The position numbers and the translations under genes were made by a program. From NCBI GenBank assembly GCA_903927855.1, contig CAIYOL010000227.1, forward strand, positions 1-10,057: a stretch of 10,057 nt of DNA, given 5' to 3'. The DNA is from an uncultured Planctomycetota bacterium. GTDB lineage: Bacteria > Planctomycetota > Phycisphaerae > Sedimentisphaerales > Anaerobacaceae. This document shows positions 6,901 through 10,057 of the stretch, piece after piece; position 1 is the stretch's first letter; every line of letters starts with the position of its first letter. Under the pieces are notes generated by a model. That model searched no databases and had not been told where the DNA came from. It saw nothing but the letters and a program-made list of their open reading frames with translations.

Positions 6901-7144
6901 TGAAATTGACCCGAGGTATACGGTGGTTGTCTCGCAGCAGACTGATTTTGACTATGGCAAAACTGTACGCAGTGACATATCGCTTATCCGACGGTATCAC
7001 AGGGTGTACTGGGCACTGACGTACAGTGCGGATGAGTCGCTGAAGAGTAACGCAGTCGTATTTAGTGTATGGCCTCAGGGTATCCCGGGAATGGGGTTTG
7101 GGCAGCGAAACTGTACGAATTTGACCGGGCCAGAGGGATATTAA
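3938..7144 (+). CDS. lptD: LptD-like outer-membrane LPS-assembly protein with repeat-bearing linker
   Basis: LptD is the outer-membrane barrel that inserts LPS into the outer leaflet. Numbering is from ATG 3938 (1068 aa). A signal peptide runs from MRKNKLIILVAVVVAGG to a likely AFA|AE cleavage near residue 29. A first OstA/LptA-like beta domain lies at about 44-173. A Lys/Pro/Ala-rich linker (about 188-292) contains five 11-residue repeats. A second OstA-like region is at about 318-483 (GDVVMTEGQRTIRADEMYYD is typical). The beta-barrel domain runs from about 523 to the end, with LDYYSKRGVGTGAEIDYE near its beginning. E. coli LptD is 784 aa, so the excess is mostly N-terminal. The open frame extends up to ATG 3887, but AAGGAG there abuts the ATG with no spacer. 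ATG 3938 has GGAG 6 nt upstream; ATG 3926 or 3959 are alternatives. No lptA/B/C/E genes are adjacent. The family call is firm; LPS transport is inferred. Confidence 0.85.
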   Translation: MRNADVRMRKNKLIILVAVVVAGGAAAFAAEGEVSQQRAQAFVGQDLQLSGREVMSYRSDSGEHILVFQGVFSMSIGANQFHSDSAVIWVKGSTTEFLGESRVDYKVKAYLEGNVSVKKGESAKTTDLSRAVVEDSKSMAVQFDVSGEVFVTADKREDADPRGLELYKRAEAVIIPSGPKFVVQPEAIVPELPKEEIHQERPPKKEVVVTPSKPKKEAAVVSTKHKKEAVTVPAGAEKKAVAASPKAEKEQVPASAKPKQPGLLEMMFGGGGKKPVKPTEAVAETKEKGPHFRYPVNIAPAGEVAPKIERTEAPDGTDVATVVGRFYVWQKQDETGGLLELEADTAVIFYSGAALSGGEEPKGEEALTKGGVRAIYMSGDVVMTEGQRTIRADEMYYDFQDKRAIAVNAVLRNFDVERGIPIYVRAVKLRQIAEDKFSAENAMVTSSEFYLPQISLTASSVIITDTTAIDAQKGRVSRDSYDVQMRDVRFKSGKQTLFYWPGMRANFERPDVPIKSARVGSDKNWGTLVETRWYLARLLGLREPKGTDSTYMLDYYSKRGVGTGAEIDYERENYFGKMLGYVIRDRGEDDLGRIDSRRDLEPQHDLRGRFLWEHRQFLPYNWQLTTEVSYLSDEHFLESFYRNEFNVGHEQETIVHLKRIQDNWGISILGKARINNFEDKLEELPTAEFHWTGQSFLDDKLTFYSDNQISRFRQRYGTSHAHPGSQEFFTFASTRNEVDMPMKIGKVKVVPFAAGTWAHDDGLGFHTDIDGSTVDGENNVWIGEGGVRASLQPYWKVYPNVKSRLWDLNQLRHIISPYLVAVNYIQSDSVAEQRDTVSAGISQRLQTKRGTGDKMETVDWMRLDTDITWVNNQGDTTAGPDRFIWNKPFIPLANQFTSSSRDRRSSNVFGPSRDSFCADYMWRVSDTTALLSDMDFDIKSGVFQQFNIGFSRMCWPNLSYYIGSRYLRRFDNGLGEKGSNMFTFAVTYEIDPRYTVVVSQQTDFDYGKTVRSDISLIRRYHRVYWALTYSADESLKSNAVVFSVWPQGIPGMGFGQRNCTNLTGPEGY
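4541..4705 (+). repeat. 33-nt tandem repeat (five degenerate copies) in the LptD linker
   Basis: Five consecutive 33-nt units encode 11-residue repeats: PPKKEVVVTPS, KPKKEAAVVST, KHKKEAVTVPA, GAEKKAVAASP and KAEKEQVPASA, followed by a partial KPKQP. The first three copies are closest in both DNA and protein, and the later ones are more diverged. Units keep the frame, so copy-number change would lengthen or shorten the linker without breaking the protein. The composition (Lys, Pro, Ala, Val) suggests an extended, flexible, positively charged periplasmic spacer. Confidence 0.8.
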
Positions 7145-7198
7145 AACGGCAGAAAATGTAATAAATTTTTGAGCTTTTTATGTTTTTTCAGGTTTTAT

Positions 7199-7204
7199 AA
7201 GGAG
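7199..7204 (+). promoter_or_regulatory. Ribosome-binding site of the aldolase gene
   Basis: AAGGAG lies 7 nt before ATG 7212, an ideal spacing that fixes the start. It sits at the end of a 67-nt A/T-rich gap after the lptD-like stop. That gap has no clear terminator, so read-through from lptD is possible. Confidence 0.75.
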
Positions 7205-7211
7205 AAAAGAT

Positions 7212-8156
7212 ATGGCATTGGTTGGCACCGAAAAAATGTTTAAGATGGCTTATAAGGGCGGCTATGCAATCGGAGCGTTCAATGTGAACAATATGGAAAT
7301 CACGCAGGGGATTGTGGATGCGGTAGCCGAAGAAAAGGCACCACTGATACTGCAGATATCCCGAGGCGCGCGAGATTACGCAAAAATCAGCTATTTGCTG
7401 GCCATTATCGATGTGGCGGTGAAGGAAAATCCAGACATTCCTATCGTAACACATTTAGACCACGGCGATTCTTTCGAGGTATGCAAGCAGTTTGTCGATG
7501 ACGGTTTTACGTCGGTTATGATAGATGCATCAAAATTGCCGCTCAAGGAGAACATTCGAGTTACCAAACAAGTAGTTGAATATGCGCATCAACACGACGT
7601 GTCGGTTGAAGCAGAACTGGGTCAGTTAGGGGGAATTGAGGAAGATGTGGTTGGAATTGACGATGTCAGCAAGCACCTGACGGACCCCGAAGAGGCGGTA
7701 GAGTTTGTCGAGAAAAGCGGCTGTGATTCTCTGGCGGTGGCGTGTGGAACCAGCCACGGCGCCTACAAGTTCAAAAGTGAGCCGAAGCTGGCCTTCGATG
7801 TTATACAGAAGATAGCTGATAAACTGCCCGGATTTCCGTTAGTTATGCACGGTTCGAGCAGTGTGCTTAAGGAATTCAAGGACCTTATCAACAAGTACGG
7901 CGGCAAGATGCCCGATGCTATGGGCGTGCCTGAGGAGGCAATAAAGCGGGCAGCGAAGATGGCAGTGTGCAAGGTCAATATCGATACAGATTTACGAATG
8001 GCTCTAACGGCTAAAATCAGGCAGGTTTTTGCGGAGAAACCCGCTGAGTTTGACCCGCGTAAATACCTTGGCCCGGGCAGGGATGCTATTAAAGAGATGG
8101 TTAAGCATAAGCTGCATATTTTGGGCTGCGCCGGCAAGGCGGCGGAGTGCAGGTAA
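7212..8156 (+). CDS. fba: Class II fructose-1,6-bisphosphate aldolase
   Basis: This zinc-dependent cytoplasmic enzyme cleaves fructose-1,6-bisphosphate to dihydroxyacetone phosphate and glyceraldehyde-3-phosphate, or condenses them in gluconeogenesis. The 314-residue length matches the class IIB group. Visible signatures: GAFNVNNMEITQGIV (21-35), HLDHG (81-85) with catalytic Asp83 and zinc ligand His84, VEAELGQLGG (132-141), GTSHGAYKF (179-187) with zinc ligand His182, MHGSSS (212-217) with zinc ligand His213, and KVNIDTDLR (254-262) for phosphate/substrate binding. All catalytic residues are present. The related tagatose-bisphosphate and ketose-bisphosphate aldolases share this fold; the GVPEEAIKRAAKMAVCKVNIDTD block favours fructose-bisphosphate aldolase. 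The S41 protease gene begins 9 nt after the stop, so the two are likely one transcript, though their functions are unrelated. Confidence 0.94.
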   Translation: MALVGTEKMFKMAYKGGYAIGAFNVNNMEITQGIVDAVAEEKAPLILQISRGARDYAKISYLLAIIDVAVKENPDIPIVTHLDHGDSFEVCKQFVDDGFTSVMIDASKLPLKENIRVTKQVVEYAHQHDVSVEAELGQLGGIEEDVVGIDDVSKHLTDPEEAVEFVEKSGCDSLAVACGTSHGAYKFKSEPKLAFDVIQKIADKLPGFPLVMHGSSSVLKEFKDLINKYGGKMPDAMGVPEEAIKRAAKMAVCKVNIDTDLRMALTAKIRQVFAEKPAEFDPRKYLGPGRDAIKEMVKHKLHILGCAGKAAECR

Positions 8157-8165
8157 ATACGCTTA

Positions 8166-10057
8166 ATGTGTACTGGGTCTGTGTCATACGCCAGAATATG
8201 TGAGATACGAAATTTGCGAGCAAGAAATAAATATTTGATTTTGCCGGTCTGTTTAGCGGTGATTTTTTGCGGGTTGATTGGTTGCCGAGTGCCGGAGCAA
8301 CCAGCGATCGTTGAAATTCCGAAAACTGAAACAGTAGCAGACCCCAACATTGTTAAAACGGCTTGTGGGCTGATTGCCAAAGGCCAATTCGATACTGCAG
8401 GGGAGCTGGTAAATTCGGCTGGCGGTGGGGATGTCAACGATGTCGTACAGTCTCAACTGAGCCAATTAGCGGAGATTGTACGGGAATACAAGGATATAAG
8501 CGAACGTCGCAGGTTGGCTATAAAAGAGGCGTACGCAGAGAGAGTAGCTGAACTGGAGAAGCTTCAGGTCGCAGCAGATACCAATGATGTGAACGATGTG
8601 AACGACGTAAATGATGTAAATGATATTTCAAAGGCGTTATCAGTTATTGCCAAGGTGAGCGAGTTTGCAGATAAGACGCAGAAGGCCGAGCTGTTGTCTG
8701 AGCCATCCACACGGCAGAGTTTTCAAAGAGCGATAGATAAAGCGAGTGAATTGGAGTCGAAGGGCCAGTGGCTTGACGCATACGCAATGTGCTACAGCTG
8801 GCTACAGGCCATCGATGAAAATAATAAGGCGTATTCCGACCATGCGGAGCAGCTTATAGAAAAGGCCAATATAGCGGCGTCATTTCAAGATAGTCCCTGT
8901 GAGAGCCACGAGGAACGTTACGAAAACGTGAAGAAAGAGATGTTTGTGCGGTCGATTGATGCGCTGAGATTAGATTACGTCAGCAATATTATTGATTATC
9001 GCCATCTGGCGATTGAAGCTATCAAACGCTGCGAATTATTGGCTGAGGTGACGAATTTGTCGCCCGATGCTCGTCGCTCATTAGCCGAATCAGGCATCAA
9101 CAACGGCGAGAGTCAACTTTCGGCATGGTCGAGCGGCCTGACGGCGATTTTAGATGAAATAGAGAAGTCGCCGATGGAAGTGAGCAAAGATAAGTTTATA
9201 GATATTTTTGAAAAGGTGCTGGCACTGAACACAACGACCGTGGAATTACCGCCCAAAATTCTGATTGCACAGTTTGCAGAGGCATCGCTATCCGCACTTG
9301 ACCCTTATACGGTTATAGTTTGGCCCAAGCAGGTGAATGATTTTGAAAAGGCAATGACCAACGAATTTACGGGTATCGGGATAGAGATTTCAAAAGAAAA
9401 AGGGGTGTTGACGGTGTCGAGTCTTTTGCCTGATACTCCTGCATATAACTCCGGTCTTGATGCGGATGATGTGATAGAAAATATAAATGGGGTTGAAACG
9501 AAGGATATGAGTCTTTCGTGTGCGGTTAAGAATATTACTGGTCCTGCGGGTACAAAAGTGAGATTGACGATAAGGCGGCCTGGCGAGGAGAATGCAAGGG
9601 ACATTACCATAACCCGAGCGAAGATAACCGTTCCGACAATTCGGGGCTGGGAAAGGACCGAAACAGGCAAATGGCTGTATATGATTGATAAAAGCAAGAA
9701 AATCGGTTATGTTCATATTACCAGTTTTTCCGAGAAGACCGCTTCAGACCTTGAAGATGCCCTCAATCAGCTTGAGGCAGAAGGTTTGAATGGTTTGATT
9801 CTGGATTTGCGATTTAATAGCGGCGGACTTTTAAATACTGCGATAGAGGTAGCTGACAAGTTTCTTGAAGAAGGCCCGATAGTGATAACACGGCCTCGGT
9901 CGTGGGTGTCATCGACATACGCATGGGCACACAAGGAAGGAACTCATCCAAATTATCCATTAATTATACTGATAAACAGTTATTCTGCGAGCGCTTCAGA
10001 GATTGTGGCGGGTGCACTGGCGGATCCGCTCCATAATCGGGCGGTTTTGGTCGGCGA
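8166..10057 (+). CDS. Lipoprotein S41/C-terminal processing protease with PDZ domain, 3'-truncated by the window
   Basis: The frame is open from ATG 8166 to the window end (630 codons and 2 nt). Residues 1-40 carry an unusually long n-region, a hydrophobic core and a good lipobox LIGC (Cys40). A novel-looking region of over 300 residues follows (about 45-370), mostly helical in character and charged, with a run of NDV repeats at about 140-154. A PDZ domain spans about 395-490 (GIGIEI, LPDTPAYNSGLDADDVIENING). The S41 protease core starts near 500: IGYVHITSFSE, GLILDLRFNSGGLL (RxNPGG in most relatives; here Ser replaces Pro), and YSASASEIVAGAL with the nucleophile at Ser609, the middle Ser of SASAS. 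The catalytic Lys (GKGxVQ) lies beyond the window. Such Ctp/Prc enzymes trim or degrade envelope proteins. ATG 8166 is the only ATG in range but has a weak Shine-Dalgarno; TTG 8214 would give a more usual signal peptide. Confidence 0.9.
   Translation, partial: MCTGSVSYARICEIRNLRARNKYLILPVCLAVIFCGLIGCRVPEQPAIVEIPKTETVADPNIVKTACGLIAKGQFDTAGELVNSAGGGDVNDVVQSQLSQLAEIVREYKDISERRRLAIKEAYAERVAELEKLQVAADTNDVNDVNDVNDVNDISKALSVIAKVSEFADKTQKAELLSEPSTRQSFQRAIDKASELESKGQWLDAYAMCYSWLQAIDENNKAYSDHAEQLIEKANIAASFQDSPCESHEERYENVKKEMFVRSIDALRLDYVSNIIDYRHLAIEAIKRCELLAEVTNLSPDARRSLAESGINNGESQLSAWSSGLTAILDEIEKSPMEVSKDKFIDIFEKVLALNTTTVELPPKILIAQFAEASLSALDPYTVIVWPKQVNDFEKAMTNEFTGIGIEISKEKGVLTVSSLLPDTPAYNSGLDADDVIENINGVETKDMSLSCAVKNITGPAGTKVRLTIRRPGEENARDITITRAKITVPTIRGWERTETGKWLYMIDKSKKIGYVHITSFSEKTASDLEDALNQLEAEGLNGLILDLRFNSGGLLNTAIEVADKFLEEGPIVITRPRSWVSSTYAWAHKEGTHPNYPLIILINSYSASASEIVAGALADPLHNRAVLVG
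8583..8627 (+). repeat. 9-nt tandem repeat encoding NDV units in the S41 protease
   Basis: Five consecutive 9-nt units (AAY GAY GTR, the last ending ATT) encode NDV NDV NDV NDV NDI. They lie in a helical, charged region well upstream of the PDZ domain. Codons vary only at third positions (AAT/AAC, GAT/GAC, GTG/GTA), as expected of an old or mildly diverged microsatellite-like expansion. A single NDV also occurs earlier, at about codon 91. Copy-number change keeps the frame. Confidence 0.85.

Noticed and set aside
7169..7198. Possible promoter TTGAGC / TTTTAT before fba.
   Set aside because: Each box matches only 4 of 6, and the implied start site would fall after the fba Shine-Dalgarno.
7763..8437. 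224-codon minus-strand open frame across the fba/S41 junction.
   Set aside because: It is antisense to two genes with clear catalytic motifs, and its translation is low-complexity with no family signature.

Overview
The window looks like an ordinary chromosomal stretch from a diderm (two-membrane) bacterium, dominated by cell-envelope functions. An LptD-type outer-membrane protein, several predicted lipoproteins and a PilT-type ATPase point to an LPS-bearing Gram-negative. Moderate GC, asparagine/aspartate-rich spacers in a lipoprotein (NDV repeats, a DPN motif), a release-factor-like tail and stand-alone single-pass membrane proteins would fit Planctomycetota (Phycisphaerae-like). That placement is inference from style, not from a marker gene.

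Layout, left to right. Positions 1-167 hold the 3' end of a small RF-1-type ribosome-rescue/release-factor-like protein. It is followed 3 nt later by a Blc-type lipocalin lipoprotein (171-707). A 121-nt gap contains a perfect 12-bp inverted repeat just before the ribosome-binding site of an exported bifunctional methionine sulfoxide reductase with MsrB-MsrA order (829-1791). Next comes an unrecognised single-pass membrane protein (1899-2582), convergent at 9 nt with a minus-strand PilT-like ATPase (2592-3731) that has a good sigma70-type promoter. Divergent from it is a large LptD-like outer-membrane barrel protein (about 3938-7144) with an unusual lysine/proline-rich tandem-repeat linker. Then follow class II fructose-bisphosphate aldolase (7212-8156) and, 9 nt later, a lipoprotein S41/C-terminal-processing protease with a PDZ domain (from 8166, cut off by the window end).

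How they work together: blc and msrBA are both envelope maintenance genes (lipid binding; repair of oxidised methionine outside the cytoplasm). LptD and the S41 protease act in outer-membrane assembly and envelope protein processing. The aldolase is a housekeeping glycolytic enzyme lying between them, probably co-transcribed with the protease. PilT powers pilus retraction and is an orphan here. No mobile element, CRISPR array, tRNA or rRNA is visible, and no gap between genes exceeds about 210 nt.

I do not see a convincing new multi-gene system. The points worth a second look are small-scale: the inverted repeat before msrBA, a strong internal start that could give a cytosolic Msr form, the 33-nt repeat linker in LptD, the 9-nt NDV repeat in the protease, and similar short coding leaders at the 5' ends of two exported-protein genes.
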